The position numbers and the translations under genes are program-made. From the NCBI GenBank assembly GCA_017608725.1, contig JAFCFG010000012.1, forward strand, positions 1 through 12,767: 12,767 nucleotides of DNA. Direction: 5' to 3'. The notes below the pieces were generated by a model. That model ran no database searches. It saw nothing but the letters and a program-made list of their open reading frames with translations, and was not told where the DNA came from. This stretch comes from Candidatus Iainarchaeum sp. (GTDB lineage: Archaea; Iainarchaeota; Iainarchaeia; Iainarchaeales; GCA-2688035). Positions 1 to 7,773 of the stretch are shown here, in pieces; position 1 is the stretch's first letter, and each line of letters opens with the position of its first letter.

Positions 1-2
1 TG

Positions 3-3000
3 CAGAGTGCGTTTGCAGAGATTCTTTACGATAGTTTTGAGGATGGCTCTTATTCTGATGGTGATCCCACAACATGGACAGTAATGGGGGGAACATGGGA
101 GGTTTCCTCTGCGGTAGCAAAAGACGGCAGCTATTCTTTGCATTCAACGAGTGCAGATTCTGAGATTTATACCACACTAAGCAGCGGAATAAGCGATTAC
201 AGCGCATGGGTATATCCTGATACTTCGAGTTCAACACTATATTTTGGAATGGCTGATGCTTCTCATTCGTGGATAGGAATCATTAGATGCTTATCAGATG
301 GAACAATAGAATACTACAACGGCAGCAATTATAATGATTTTTCCCCTGTTATAAATTGGAGCGCAGACAATTGGTATAAGTTCAGGATCGTATATTCAGA
401 CGGAGCAAGCACAGCAGATTTTTATGTTTATGATTCTTCAGGCAGCTTATTGGGTTCTGCTACAAATGTTTCTTTAACTAACGTTGATACTGTTAGCTAT
501 ATAAAATTAGGTGCTCCAGGTGCTAGCTATTTTGATTATGTTAGCTATGGTTATCAAGAATCAGGTCCCACAGAAAGCATCACAGCCACAGTAAACAGCC
601 CCAACGGCGGCGAAGTAATTTCAGCATCAAGCACAACAATAGATTTCAACATATCTACAACCAACATAACGAATCCAGAAGTGCATGTAAAGCTGGCATA
701 TTCCACAACACAAGGCGCTTTTGAGAACATTATTGAAACAGACTTGAACCTAAACAACTACGCAAACATAAGCAACTTAACGTGCGATGACGCTGACTTC
801 ACAGACAGCACAAACTGCCAATATACTTGGGATTTGTTTAATCTTGATGTTGTGCCAGATGAAAACTACTACATTGATATTAATGCGTGGGAAGTTTCAA
901 GCGGAGTAAGCGGAACAGACAGCAGTGATGGAAAGTTTGAGATAGACAATGCACCTGAATTCAGCACAGATTTTTCATACACACAACCAGACCCGTTGGA
1001 CCCTGAAAATGGCATTACTGGAGTAACCAGCACTTTCACAGCGGATTTAACTTACAAGAATGTAACACCAAGCAGTTACACCTACACAGTCGATGGAAAC
1101 ACAGTTGCAACCACAGATACAACAGATTACAATTTCACCACTTACGGCGATTTTAACGTTTGTTTGTTTGTTATGTATGATTACGACTACAACGCTGACA
1201 CTTACGAAGATGGAAACTGCAAAACAATCCACGTAAAAGAATATCCACAAGGGCTTGATTTCACACCAGCAGATGCTAATGCCGCACAAGCGAAAGATTT
1301 CACAGCAAGCGTAAGTGGTTCACAACCAAGCATAGTGCAGTGGTATTGGTTCTTCCCCAGCCCAGACACTAACTATTTAGGTCAAACAGCAACGCATACT
1401 TTCAACGCAACAGGCACTTTGAATGTTTGTGTAACGGCACAAAACACAGACGACCTAAATAGAACAAAATGCAAAGATGTAACTGTTTACGGCGCTCTGA
1501 TTGTGCATTTCTACGATGAACAAACAAACGCTGTGGTAAATGCAAGCGTAAATTTCTTGGATAACAACTACAACACAACAGGCACATTTACTTATTATTT
1601 GCAAGACTTTGCAGAAACAAGCTCAAGCTACACACTCACAGCTTACGATGAAAACAGACACGAAAGGCATCTAATTTTAGATTTGAACAGATGGAGCTAT
1701 TACGATATCAATATGCTACTGCTTGACAGCGATGTGGGAAGGAATGTGTTATTCCAGTTCTTTGCACCAGATGAAAGCACATTATTGGCAAATGCAACGG
1801 TCAGGGTGAAACTAAACAATGCTTATGTAGATGCAACTGTGTTGGATTCTGATGCAAAAGGCACGCTTTTCCTTGATACTAACAACGCTGGCTACTCTTT
1901 CCACATTACAACGCCAGATGGCAATCAGTATGTTTATAATGCTGTAATCGTAATCGTGAAGATTCCAAAGCAGGAAGATGATTTGACTGTGAACATTACA
2001 CCTTATGAGATTAATATAGGGGGATTAGCCAAAGCCTACTATAGTAATCTTTCAACAGATAAAAACTTCTACGTGCTTGGTAACACTTATGAATATTATC
2101 GCTTGAAGATTGGCGATTGGAACGCTGATGACTATTATGACCGCTACTACTATGTTAAAATTCAAGGTGCTGCAACAACTTATACAATTCAGCCTTATTT
2201 GGTTAGCACAGAAACAGGTTTGCTTTCAGCACTTTATGGCATAGATTCTATGGGAAGCCCTTTAGGCAGAGTTATGTTTGTTGTGCAGAAACAGCTTAAC
2301 GACATTGAGCCAGAGACAGTCCAGACAGTTGTCACAGATGACACAGGTAAAGGATTAGTCAGCTGGGTTGTGAACGATGTGTATTATGTGAAAGTTTATT
2401 ACAATAACCAGTATATCGGACAAGTTCAAATAATGCCTTCAAGTAGCACTTATTATATCACAGTAGTAACCGAAGCTGCAGGTATAGGGCAGATGGAAGC
2501 ACAGCTTGTATATGTAGAATTTAGCCCTTCAATAGGCCGCTTAACTTTTAATGATTTGAACCAGTTCCACTTTGATGTGAATATTTATTCACCCACAAGC
2601 TCAATCACAAGTGCAACAGTAACTGCTAGCTGTCAAGGTAACACAGTTTACAGCGAAACAAAAAGCACAAACGTTGCAGAGAATGCAATATTCAGCGTGG
2701 ATATAAACAAAGATGATGTTAGCAGTTGCAAAATGCTAGAGGTTACAGTAAGTATTAGCACACCGGAAGGCACAATTATCAAAAGAACGACTTATGGTTT
2801 GAGCAATACGCCGATTTGGTTATGGGGTAGTGGCGCATTTTCAACAATCAAAAATTTGCTTGGTGATTGGGTAGCAATGCTTATAGCTTTACTTATCACA
2901 GTTATGGCTGTCGGAGCTGTTGCCTTCAAACTGAATCCGAATCCGATAGCATTAGGTATTGTTGCAGGCAGTATAATGGGCTTTTTTACTTATGTGGGTT

Positions 3001-3086
3001 GGATTCCTTTACCAGTCTTTGTATTTGCTTGCTTGGGCGCAGGAGCTGTCGCTATGCTAACGTTTAGATGGCAGGTGAGTGGATGA
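3..3086 (+). CDS. Giant surface/spike-like protein, 5'-truncated by window edge
   Basis: The reading frame is open to the left edge: 27 in-frame codons precede the first ATG (84), and they encode the natural start of a LamG/jelly-roll-like domain (YDSFEDG...TWTVMGGTWEV). The true start therefore lies outside the window; SAFAE just before it could be the end of a signal peptide. Domains by nucleotide position: LamG-like 20-560; Ig-like stretch opening with SPNGGEVIS 580-950; two PKD-like repeats, 950-1240 and 1240-1490, each ending in a YNFTTYGDFNVC- or HTFNATGTLNVC-type strand; a carboxypeptidase-regulatory/Cna-B-like stretch from about 1490; then long unassigned Tyr/Thr/Asn-rich beta sequence. 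Three hydrophobic helices (about 2868-2927, 2946-3003, 3003-3065) anchor the C-terminus. At least 16 N-X-S/T sequons are present. It heads an operon of small membrane and basic proteins, which suggests a host-contact or adhesin role. A host S-layer-type adhesin is the main alternative. Domain names are by eye. Confidence 0.85.
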   Translation, partial: QSAFAEILYDSFEDGSYSDGDPTTWTVMGGTWEVSSAVAKDGSYSLHSTSADSEIYTTLSSGISDYSAWVYPDTSSSTLYFGMADASHSWIGIIRCLSDGTIEYYNGSNYNDFSPVINWSADNWYKFRIVYSDGASTADFYVYDSSGSLLGSATNVSLTNVDTVSYIKLGAPGASYFDYVSYGYQESGPTESITATVNSPNGGEVISASSTTIDFNISTTNITNPEVHVKLAYSTTQGAFENIIETDLNLNNYANISNLTCDDADFTDSTNCQYTWDLFNLDVVPDENYYIDINAWEVSSGVSGTDSSDGKFEIDNAPEFSTDFSYTQPDPLDPENGITGVTSTFTADLTYKNVTPSSYTYTVDGNTVATTDTTDYNFTTYGDFNVCLFVMYDYDYNADTYEDGNCKTIHVKEYPQGLDFTPADANAAQAKDFTASVSGSQPSIVQWYWFFPSPDTNYLGQTATHTFNATGTLNVCVTAQNTDDLNRTKCKDVTVYGALIVHFYDEQTNAVVNASVNFLDNNYNTTGTFTYYLQDFAETSSSYTLTAYDENRHERHLILDLNRWSYYDINMLLLDSDVGRNVLFQFFAPDESTLLANATVRVKLNNAYVDATVLDSDAKGTLFLDTNNAGYSFHITTPDGNQYVYNAVIVIVKIPKQEDDLTVNITPYEINIGGLAKAYYSNLSTDKNFYVLGNTYEYYRLKIGDWNADDYYDRYYYVKIQGAATTYTIQPYLVSTETGLLSALYGIDSMGSPLGRVMFVVQKQLNDIEPETVQTVVTDDTGKGLVSWVVNDVYYVKVYYNNQYIGQVQIMPSSSTYYITVVTEAAGIGQMEAQLVYVEFSPSIGRLTFNDLNQFHFDVNIYSPTSSITSATVTASCQGNTVYSETKSTNVAENAIFSVDINKDDVSSCKMLEVTVSISTPEGTIIKRTTYGLSNTPIWLWGSGAFSTIKNLLGDWVAMLIALLITVMAVGAVAFKLNPNPIALGIVAGSIMGFFTYVGWIPLPVFVFACLGAGAVAMLTFRWQVSG

Positions 3087-3490
3087 ACGCTTTACTGAAC
3101 TTTTCAATCAGGCTTACATTCGTTTTGCTTATGATTAATGGTGTGTTTTTAGCTGCAAAATCCACAGGGGTTTATACTGATGCTGGAATTTCAGAGCTTA
3201 GCTCAGATGTTCAAACAATGTATTCGCAGATGGAAAGCACACAGCAAGACATTACAGCATCAACAGAGCAATCACAAACCGCTTTTGGGGAACAAACCAA
3301 AGAACAATCAATGGATGTGGGAAGCTTAATTTGGGATTCATTATTTGGCTACAAAAAATTGCTTGACCAGATATTCCCAACGGAACTAAGCTGGGTAGCA
3401 ACGATCATAGCCACGCCTTTAATGTTTCTGCAAATGCTCACTTTAGCTTGGCTTGGAATTGAAGTTTGGAGTAGAGTAAAACCATTCTGA
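3083..3490 (+). CDS. Small membrane protein, N- and C-terminal helices
   Basis: Unrecognised protein of 135 residues. I place the start at ATG 3083, which overlaps the stop of the preceding gene (ATGA) and follows the ribosome-binding site AGGTGA (3073-3078). An upstream ATG at 3068 would only add MAGEW and precedes that site. Residues about 5-26 are a hydrophobic segment (signal anchor or membrane helix). The middle is Gln/Ser/Thr-rich and polar (about residues 35-80), with no strong motif. Residues about 100-128 form a second hydrophobic helix. The topology suggests a small bitopic or hairpin membrane protein with an exposed loop. Overlap with the giant anchored protein upstream suggests the two are made together and may assemble together. 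Function unknown. Confidence 0.8.
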   Translation: MNALLNFSIRLTFVLLMINGVFLAAKSTGVYTDAGISELSSDVQTMYSQMESTQQDITASTEQSQTAFGEQTKEQSMDVGSLIWDSLFGYKKLLDQIFPTELSWVATIIATPLMFLQMLTLAWLGIEVWSRVKPF

Positions 3491-3501
3491 AGGTGAGAAA
3501 T

Positions 3502-3771
3502 TTGACAACAATCTTTGAACTGATAAAAAATTCGCTCATAGATGCCGTTTATGGAAATCTTGGAATACTTTATCTCACGATTTTCATAGTGTTCATTATC
3601 TACATGGCAAAGTTAAAAATACCCGCTGTTCCAGCTATCTTAGCAGGTTTTGTGCTTCTATATGCTATGGTAGCTGTGTTTTCTCCAGCGTTTGCTCCGC
3701 TGTTAGGCATACTATTGCTTTTCATTGGTGTGGGCTTAGCGATAATATTCTTCAAAATAGGGCGATTCTGA
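3502..3771 (+). CDS. Small hydrophobic protein with about three membrane helices
   Basis: Protein of 89 residues, almost entirely hydrophobic. Helices lie roughly at residues 18-36 (GILYLTIFIVFIIYMA), 42-60 and 63-83, with a short basic tail (KIGRF). The frame can be read from GTG 3493, but that GTG sits inside the ribosome-binding site AAGGTGAG. TTG 3502, five bases downstream, is the better start. The stop overlaps the next gene's start (TGATG). Small hydrophobic proteins placed beside a large anchored spike are typical of archaeal membrane-containing or spindle-shaped virions, so this is a possible structural membrane protein. A holin-like or generic membrane protein is equally allowed by sequence alone. 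Confidence 0.75.
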   Translation: MTTIFELIKNSLIDAVYGNLGILYLTIFIVFIIYMAKLKIPAVPAILAGFVLLYAMVAVFSPAFAPLLGILLLFIGVGLAIIFFKIGRF

Positions 3772-3953
3772 TGGAGAACATAGAAAAAGAAGTGGAAAGG
3801 CTCGCAAAAGCGCTTCTGGCAGAGGAAAGAGGTCTCAAAAAAATGAAGCTCTCTGGCTACTACTCAATATTTTCCCGCAAGGCTAAAAAAGGAAGAAAAC
3901 GAAAGTATAAGCTTCTAGCCAAAGCAGCAAAAAATTTGTTAGGGGTGTTGTAA
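3771..3953 (+). CDS. Tiny basic protein, possibly nucleic-acid binding
   Basis: 60 residues starting at an ATG that overlaps the previous stop. Residues 1-22 look like an amphipathic helix (MENIEKEVERLAKALLAEER). The rest is Lys/Arg-rich (KAKKGRKRKYKLLAKAAKN) with no cysteine. There is no recognisable domain. The ribosome-binding site is weak (AGGGCGA), so translation may depend on coupling to the gene before. High positive charge and the position at the end of a structural-type operon fit a DNA-binding or nucleoprotein role, which is inference. Confidence 0.65.
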   Translation: MENIEKEVERLAKALLAEERGLKKMKLSGYYSIFSRKAKKGRKRKYKLLAKAAKNLLGVL

Positions 3954-4150
3954 TGGTAAGAAAGCGAAAAGCTACAAGAAAAAGAAGGCGTGCGTCAAAA
4001 GTTCTGCACTTTAAAAGCAAGAAGGACTACTTGAAATGGCTCAAAGCTTTGTGGGCTAATCCTCGCTTGCGCAGGAAGTATGCTGGCAAAGCTCCGCACG
4101 CTGTTGTCTACATAAGAGGAAAAAAACACAGGGTAAAGCATACTGCTTAA
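3953..4150 (+). CDS. Tiny, very basic protein ending in IRGKKHRVKH
   Basis: 65 residues. The ATG overlaps the preceding stop (TAATG), and a good ribosome-binding site, GGGGTG, lies five bases upstream. The N-terminus is a run of Lys/Arg (residues 2-14). A segment FKSKKDYLKWLKALWANP follows (about residues 20-37), then VVYIRGKKHRVKHTA at the C-terminus. The whole protein is strongly positive. I have an impression of similar small proteins ending in an IRGK-x-H-x-VKH motif in other archaeal elements, but I cannot verify this. A DNA-compacting or virion core role is plausible. Its last third lies antisense to the end of the FkbM gene on the minus strand. Confidence 0.7.
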   Translation: MVRKRKATRKRRRASKVLHFKSKKDYLKWLKALWANPRLRRKYAGKAPHAVVYIRGKKHRVKHTA

Positions 4151-4907
4151 AATTAAGAACGCAAGAAAAGCCACAAGAAGAAAACTTTTTAGTTAGCTTC
4201 TGCTCTATTTCTTCGCTGTGTGCTTCTATAATCCAGTTTGGAATTTTTCTCAATAGTTTGGCAGGCACATCTGCAAGAAACCTTTCGGCACCTTCGCAGT
4301 CAACTTTTGCTATCGTAACGCCCTTCTCAATAGCGATTTTCAGCAGTTTTTCCCAAGTAATAAATTCCACAGCGATGTGTGTTTTGCCTTTCTTTAAGCC
4401 CAATTCAGGGTGGCCAATCATTGTGCCGTCAACTGCCAAGAAGCCTTTTCCGTTTTTATCGCCCACAGCGCGGGGCAGGATTTCAGCAGGCACGTTATTT
4501 AGCTTAATATTTTCTTTCAAAATTTCCACATGCTCTTTAATTGGCTCTACTGCAATGATTTTCTTTGCTCCCCATTTGTGAAATAATACAGAGGTTTCGC
4601 CGAAATAAGCGCCGACATCAAGTACAGTTTTGCCCTTGTAATCAAAAACTTTGTATTTGTTCAAGTCTTCGTTCAAAACGCCTGCATGTGGCTGAATTAG
4701 CTTAATATCATCCTTCTTAAACAGATATAGGCCTCTGTGCAAATCATACATATATATCTGCCAGCCCTGTTTTGCTACTGCCTTAACAGTATCTGCAAAA
4801 AAAGAATTTGGTGCAATAGAATCGATATACTGTGCTATGCGAGTGCCGTTGATTAAGCCTGTGTAAAATATTTTCCTTCCAATCCAGCGCAAAATAGTTC
4901 TAAACAT
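4056..4907 (-). CDS. FkbM-type SAM-dependent methyltransferase
   Basis: 283 residues. Rossmann-fold methyltransferase signatures are visible: motif I VLDVGAYFGETS (95-106) for S-adenosylmethionine binding, the acidic end of strand 2 in AVEP (119-122), KVDCEGAE (201-208; the family usually reads K-I-D-V-E-G-A-E), and IIEAH (226-230). FkbM-family enzymes O-methylate sugars or polyketides, and in glycan loci they usually cap a sugar. Residues 1-60 form an extra N-terminal region. The start ATG directly abuts the stop of the upstream gene, with GGGGAT as ribosome-binding site. It is last in an operon with a GT4 glycosyltransferase and an OST-like protein, so sugar O-methylation is the likely job. 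The last 31 codons or so (ALPCVFF... onward) are antisense to a basic gene and have odd Cys/Gln-rich composition, so that tail may be run-through sequence. Confidence 0.85.
   Translation of the reverse strand: MFRTILRWIGRKIFYTGLINGTRIAQYIDSIAPNSFFADTVKAVAKQGWQIYMYDLHRGLYLFKKDDIKLIQPHAGVLNEDLNKYKVFDYKGKTVLDVGAYFGETSVLFHKWGAKKIIAVEPIKEHVEILKENIKLNNVPAEILPRAVGDKNGKGFLAVDGTMIGHPELGLKKGKTHIAVEFITWEKLLKIAIEKGVTIAKVDCEGAERFLADVPAKLLRKIPNWIIEAHSEEIEQKLTKKFSSCGFSCVLNFKQYALPCVFFLLCRQQRAELCQHTSCASED
4186..4190 (+). terminator. Possible T-tract terminator of the plus-strand operon
   Basis: A run of five T follows 35 bases after the last plus-strand stop codon, with an A/G-rich stretch before it. Archaeal transcripts commonly end at short T-runs on the non-template strand. 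There is no hairpin, and the tract lies inside the coding region of the convergent gene, so this is a weak call. Confidence 0.22.
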
Positions 4908-5324
4908 CTAATCCCCTTTAAATTTTTTGAGCCATTCCTCAACTTTTTTGGTCTGCTCTGCAAGCTTTTTATCTTTTACAAGCTTGAGCAGTGCCTTTGA
5001 GCTGTATATTGACAGCGGAATTGTATAGTCTCTTTCCTTTGGAACTGGCTCATAAACAGATATATTGCGCTTAACAATCTGAGCAGACTCATAGCGCCAC
5101 AGCTGTAGCTTATCCCAAATATAGCCAATAAGCAAAATAAGAAGCAATGTTACTATGCTACCGCCTGCAAGAATCGTTAGCGTGCTAATTTTGAAATAGC
5201 GCTGAATAAGCGGTGCCCAGATGCCAACAACCATCAGTATCCAAAAAATCAGTGAAATGACATTTCTTGCTTGATTGATTCGCCAATACTGCTTAAAAAG
5301 CCAGCTTTTTAACTTTTCACTCAT
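4908..5324 (-). CDS. Membrane protein with two helices, unknown function
   Basis: 138 residues from ATG 5324 (MSEKLKSWLFKQYW). An ATG one codon earlier, and a TTG at 5348, are possible, but AGGTG at about 5329-5333 sits at the right distance for 5324/5327. Two hydrophobic helices fall about residues 20-40 (ISLIFWILMVVGIWAPLI) and 48-67 (LTILAGGSIVTLLLILLIGY). A charged cytoplasmic-type C-terminal half follows, ending in a Lys/Glu-rich helix (KKVEEWLKKFKGD). The start overlaps the end of the upstream gene. No family recognised. Its place between the glycosyltransferase and the methyltransferase suggests a membrane adaptor for that cassette, but this is only positional. Confidence 0.7.
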   Translation of the reverse strand: MSEKLKSWLFKQYWRINQARNVISLIFWILMVVGIWAPLIQRYFKISTLTILAGGSIVTLLLILLIGYIWDKLQLWRYESAQIVKRNISVYEPVPKERDYTIPLSIYSSKALLKLVKDKKLAEQTKKVEEWLKKFKGD

Positions 5325-5499
5325 CATCCACACCTGCCGATTCGGCAAGCCGTTCTATTTTCATGATTAGCTTGCCAATGTCTGTGTTTTTTTCAATTTC
5401 TTCCGCTATTTCTTTGCCTGAATAGCTACGGCCTCTAATGCAAATTCTGATATTTTTCGGCAGTTTTTTGTAATGCTCAATGACCTTGCTCTTTTTCAC
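5317..5499 (-). CDS. Small basic soluble protein, unknown
   Basis: 60 residues from GTG 5499, which overlaps the glycosyltransferase stop as GTGA. The ATG at 5502 would give 61 residues but lies only two bases from the ribosome-binding site GGTGAT. The N-terminal half is basic (VKKSKVIEHYKKLPKNIRICIRGRSYSG). The C-terminal half is an amphipathic, acidic helix (IEKNTDIGKLIMKIERLAESAGVDDE). No membrane segment and no recognised motif. Overlaps on both sides make it a genuine member of the coupled run. Confidence 0.6.
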   Translation of the reverse strand: MKKSKVIEHYKKLPKNIRICIRGRSYSGKEIAEEIEKNTDIGKLIMKIERLAESAGVDDE

Positions 5500-6671
5500 C
5501 ATTCATCACCTATTTTTCTATCAAGTTCTTTGGCAAATCTATCCCATGTCAAGTTCAAAGAATGCACAAAGCTTGCATTTTGTTTAGCTCTTTCAAGGTA
5601 AAACTGCTCATTCAGCCAAAAATGAATCAAAGCGTGATAAATATGCGACATGAATTTGTTGAAATCAAATTCTTCCTTGATTGGAATAACCGCTGGGGCT
5701 TTTTTTGCCAAATCCCAGAAACCGCCAGAATCTACAGCAATAAGAGGTTTGCCATAGGCCAGCACTTCAAAAGGCACAATACCAAAGTCTTCATAGTAGC
5801 CTAAAAATAAGCCAGCTCTTGCGTTTTTATACAGATTATGCAAATCTTCGCTTGAAACATTAGGGTAAAGTGCCACAGCTGGTGTTTTTTCTGCAAGCCT
5901 CACAACTTCTTTCCAGTATTCTTGCTTTTCTAATGCGCCGACAAGCACAAGTTTAAAGTCAGGTTTATATTTGCGGTAAAACCTCTGCCATGCTTTAAGC
6001 AGTTCTCTCTGCCTTTTCATATCTGTGAAGCGAGAAACATAAATAAGATAATCGCCAGCTTCTGTGTGGTTTATTTTAGGCAAATCCACGCCGGGATATA
6101 TCACATCTGTTTTTTCTTCCGCTATTAGTCCTTTGTTAATGGCTCTTTCTTTTGTTAGGTTTGAATTGAAAAAAACACGGTTAAAGTGCTTCCAAGCAAG
6201 CTTTTCGCCAATGCTATAGCAAGCACGTGCAAGATCATACGCATATCTTTTAATGCCTGTGAGCTTCCTTTGCATCCATTTTATATCATATTGAGCGCAA
6301 GCGGCACGCAAGGGCGAGTGGCAATACATAAATGTGCGCTGTGGAATTCTGTTCCGAATTGCGATAAATTCGCCGAGACCGCTTAACGAAACAAGCATTG
6401 CATCGTAATCTTCCACAGGTAGTTTAATTGAAGGCAAAACATAGGAATAGAAAAAGCCCCTTGCAAAGAAAGAGTTTACAACCTTTTCTGCAAGAGGGTT
6501 GCTTTTAATCACATGCACATTTAGCTTTTTGAATTCCTGAAAGGTTTGTTCTGGCAGATAAGCAAGCGTGTAAATGTCCACATCGTGCTTGCTTCTTTTT
6601 GCATACTCCATTATAGTCCTTTCGGCACCACCTCGAGTTTTGATATATGCTTGAAAAAGCAAAATTTTCAC
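5496..6671 (-). CDS. GT4-family glycosyltransferase
   Basis: 391 residues from GTG 6671 (reads MKILLFQAYIKTRGGAERT), overlapping the upstream stop as GTGA, with GGTGGTG as ribosome-binding site; an in-frame GTG at 6683 is inside that site. It has the GT-B fold pattern of GT4 enzymes. These are the N-terminal GGAER acceptor-side motif (about residues 14-18), FFNSNLTKERAINKG and VIYPGVD at the domain junction, and YVSRFTDMKRQRELLKAW and LVLVGALEK starting the donor domain. The E-x7-E signature follows as EDFGIVPFE, with AYGKPLIAVDSGG after it. These enzymes use nucleotide-activated sugars with retention of configuration. Length is normal and no key motif is missing. It lies directly after an OST-like protein and upstream of an FkbM methyltransferase, which fits synthesis of a small, possibly methylated glycan. 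Substrate unknown. Confidence 0.93.
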   Translation of the reverse strand: MKILLFQAYIKTRGGAERTIMEYAKRSKHDVDIYTLAYLPEQTFQEFKKLNVHVIKSNPLAEKVVNSFFARGFFYSYVLPSIKLPVEDYDAMLVSLSGLGEFIAIRNRIPQRTFMYCHSPLRAACAQYDIKWMQRKLTGIKRYAYDLARACYSIGEKLAWKHFNRVFFNSNLTKERAINKGLIAEEKTDVIYPGVDLPKINHTEAGDYLIYVSRFTDMKRQRELLKAWQRFYRKYKPDFKLVLVGALEKQEYWKEVVRLAEKTPAVALYPNVSSEDLHNLYKNARAGLFLGYYEDFGIVPFEVLAYGKPLIAVDSGGFWDLAKKAPAVIPIKEEFDFNKFMSHIYHALIHFWLNEQFYLERAKQNASFVHSLNLTWDRFAKELDRKIGDEW

Positions 6672-7765
6672 TTGCACCACCACACTGCATAGCTTTTAAA
6701 GCGTTTTAACAGCAAACAACACTGTGGAAGTTCACAGTTCAAATCATACTTGCTAACCGCTACACCATGATACTCTTTTTGCTTTAGCGGATTGCCAAAG
6801 CTGTCTGTTTTTCCGCCATGCCACTTAACGATGTAGCCAATATCCCAATCGTTGCTCACTTGCTTATCTGGAGCAATTTGCAAAGCATAATCAATTGCAG
6901 AATGCGCTTCTTGTTGTGGCGGATAGTGCAAAAGAGGCATGAAGCTTGCAAGAGCAATAGCAACAGCGGGTATTAGCAAAGCAGCCTTTGTGCGAGGGTA
7001 TTTTTCAACCAATTGGGCTATACCAATCGGCAAAAATATCAATGAAAACACCACCAATTTTGGCTTAATTAGTGCTAATAGCAGAGCATACCAAGCTGGG
7101 TTATGCCAGCTTCTTTTCCAGCCAAGCGGAGCTAAAAGCAAAGCAGGAAATAGAAAAGGCAAATTTATGAAAGGCATATTTTCCACAATCGTTGTGTCAA
7201 ATGAGCTGAAGAACCAGCCGAACATCTGTCCGCCGAAAAGCAGAGCAAAAATCCCTGAAAGAATCCACATTGGCATTGCTAATTGGCCAGCTGAAAGGAT
7301 AAAAGGCATAAAGAGCGAGCCACCCCAAAAGCCACAGGCAAGTAAAATGAAAAGGACTGAAAAGAGCTGATAGCGAACAAAGTTAACTGGCTTCTTGTAA
7401 GACTTCAGAAAGAAATAGGTTGCTGCAAAAAGGAAGGGATAGGCAAGCGTGTCGTTTTCAAAACGAAAGAATTCAAGCAAGAAAGCAGGCACAAGGAAAG
7501 CAAAAAAGCCAGCATAACGCTGTGTTTTTTCAAGGATTAAGATGCTTGCTAAAGCACAGGCATATAATAACACTTTAAATACAATGAGATTGCAAGGTAG
7601 CAAAGAAAATACAAAGGCGAGAGGGGCTTCAGAGCGCGCTATATCGCAGCCGCAAGCGAGGCAAGCAAAGTGGTAGCTGTCATAATAGAGCAAATCATTT
7701 CGCAAGAAAGCATAATAAGCGAAAGGAATTAGCAGCAAAAAGGCCAGAGCAAGGTATCTTTTCAC
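6668..7765 (-). CDS. Reduced STT3/AglB-like (GT-C) membrane glycosyltransferase
   Basis: 365 residues, about 10-11 membrane helices (first at residues 3-20, last about 262-280), and a short exterior C-terminal part. STT3/AglB oligosaccharyltransferase landmarks appear in the correct order. These are D29 in YYDSYHF (first acidic loop motif), E103-N-D105 in FRFENDTLAYPF (ExD/DxD motif), TIVE at 192-195 (TIxE motif), and NDWDIGY at 305-311 matching the WWDYGY sequon-binding motif. The family transfers lipid-linked glycans to Asn of secreted proteins. Departures: the first W and the Y of WWDYG are D and I, and only about 55 residues follow, so the usual large C-terminal domain is nearly absent; archaeal AglBs are much longer. 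It could instead be another GT-C transferase. Start GTG 7765 follows GGTGAT, which overlaps the integrase stop. The downstream GT4 and FkbM genes support a glycan role. The motif assignment is by eye. Confidence 0.6.
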   Translation of the reverse strand: MKRYLALAFLLLIPFAYYAFLRNDLLYYDSYHFACLACGCDIARSEAPLAFVFSLLPCNLIVFKVLLYACALASILILEKTQRYAGFFAFLVPAFLLEFFRFENDTLAYPFLFAATYFFLKSYKKPVNFVRYQLFSVLFILLACGFWGGSLFMPFILSAGQLAMPMWILSGIFALLFGGQMFGWFFSSFDTTIVENMPFINLPFLFPALLLAPLGWKRSWHNPAWYALLLALIKPKLVVFSLIFLPIGIAQLVEKYPRTKAALLIPAVAIALASFMPLLHYPPQQEAHSAIDYALQIAPDKQVSNDWDIGYIVKWHGGKTDSFGNPLKQKEYHGVAVSKYDLNCELPQCCLLLKRFKSYAVWWCK

Positions 7766-7773
7766 AAAATCAC

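Noticed and set aside
4056..4200. Frameshift at the end of the FkbM gene
   Set aside because: The frame still reads a plausible family end (LTKKFSSCGFSCVLNF) through about 4150; only the antisense tail looks odd, so no frameshift is needed.
4258..4581. 107-residue plus-strand frame
   Set aside because: Fully antisense to the FkbM methyltransferase core, whose motifs are clear; no ribosome-binding site of the local type.
6939..7370. 143-residue plus-strand frame
   Set aside because: Antisense to the OST-like membrane protein; composition is what an antisense of hydrophobic codons gives.
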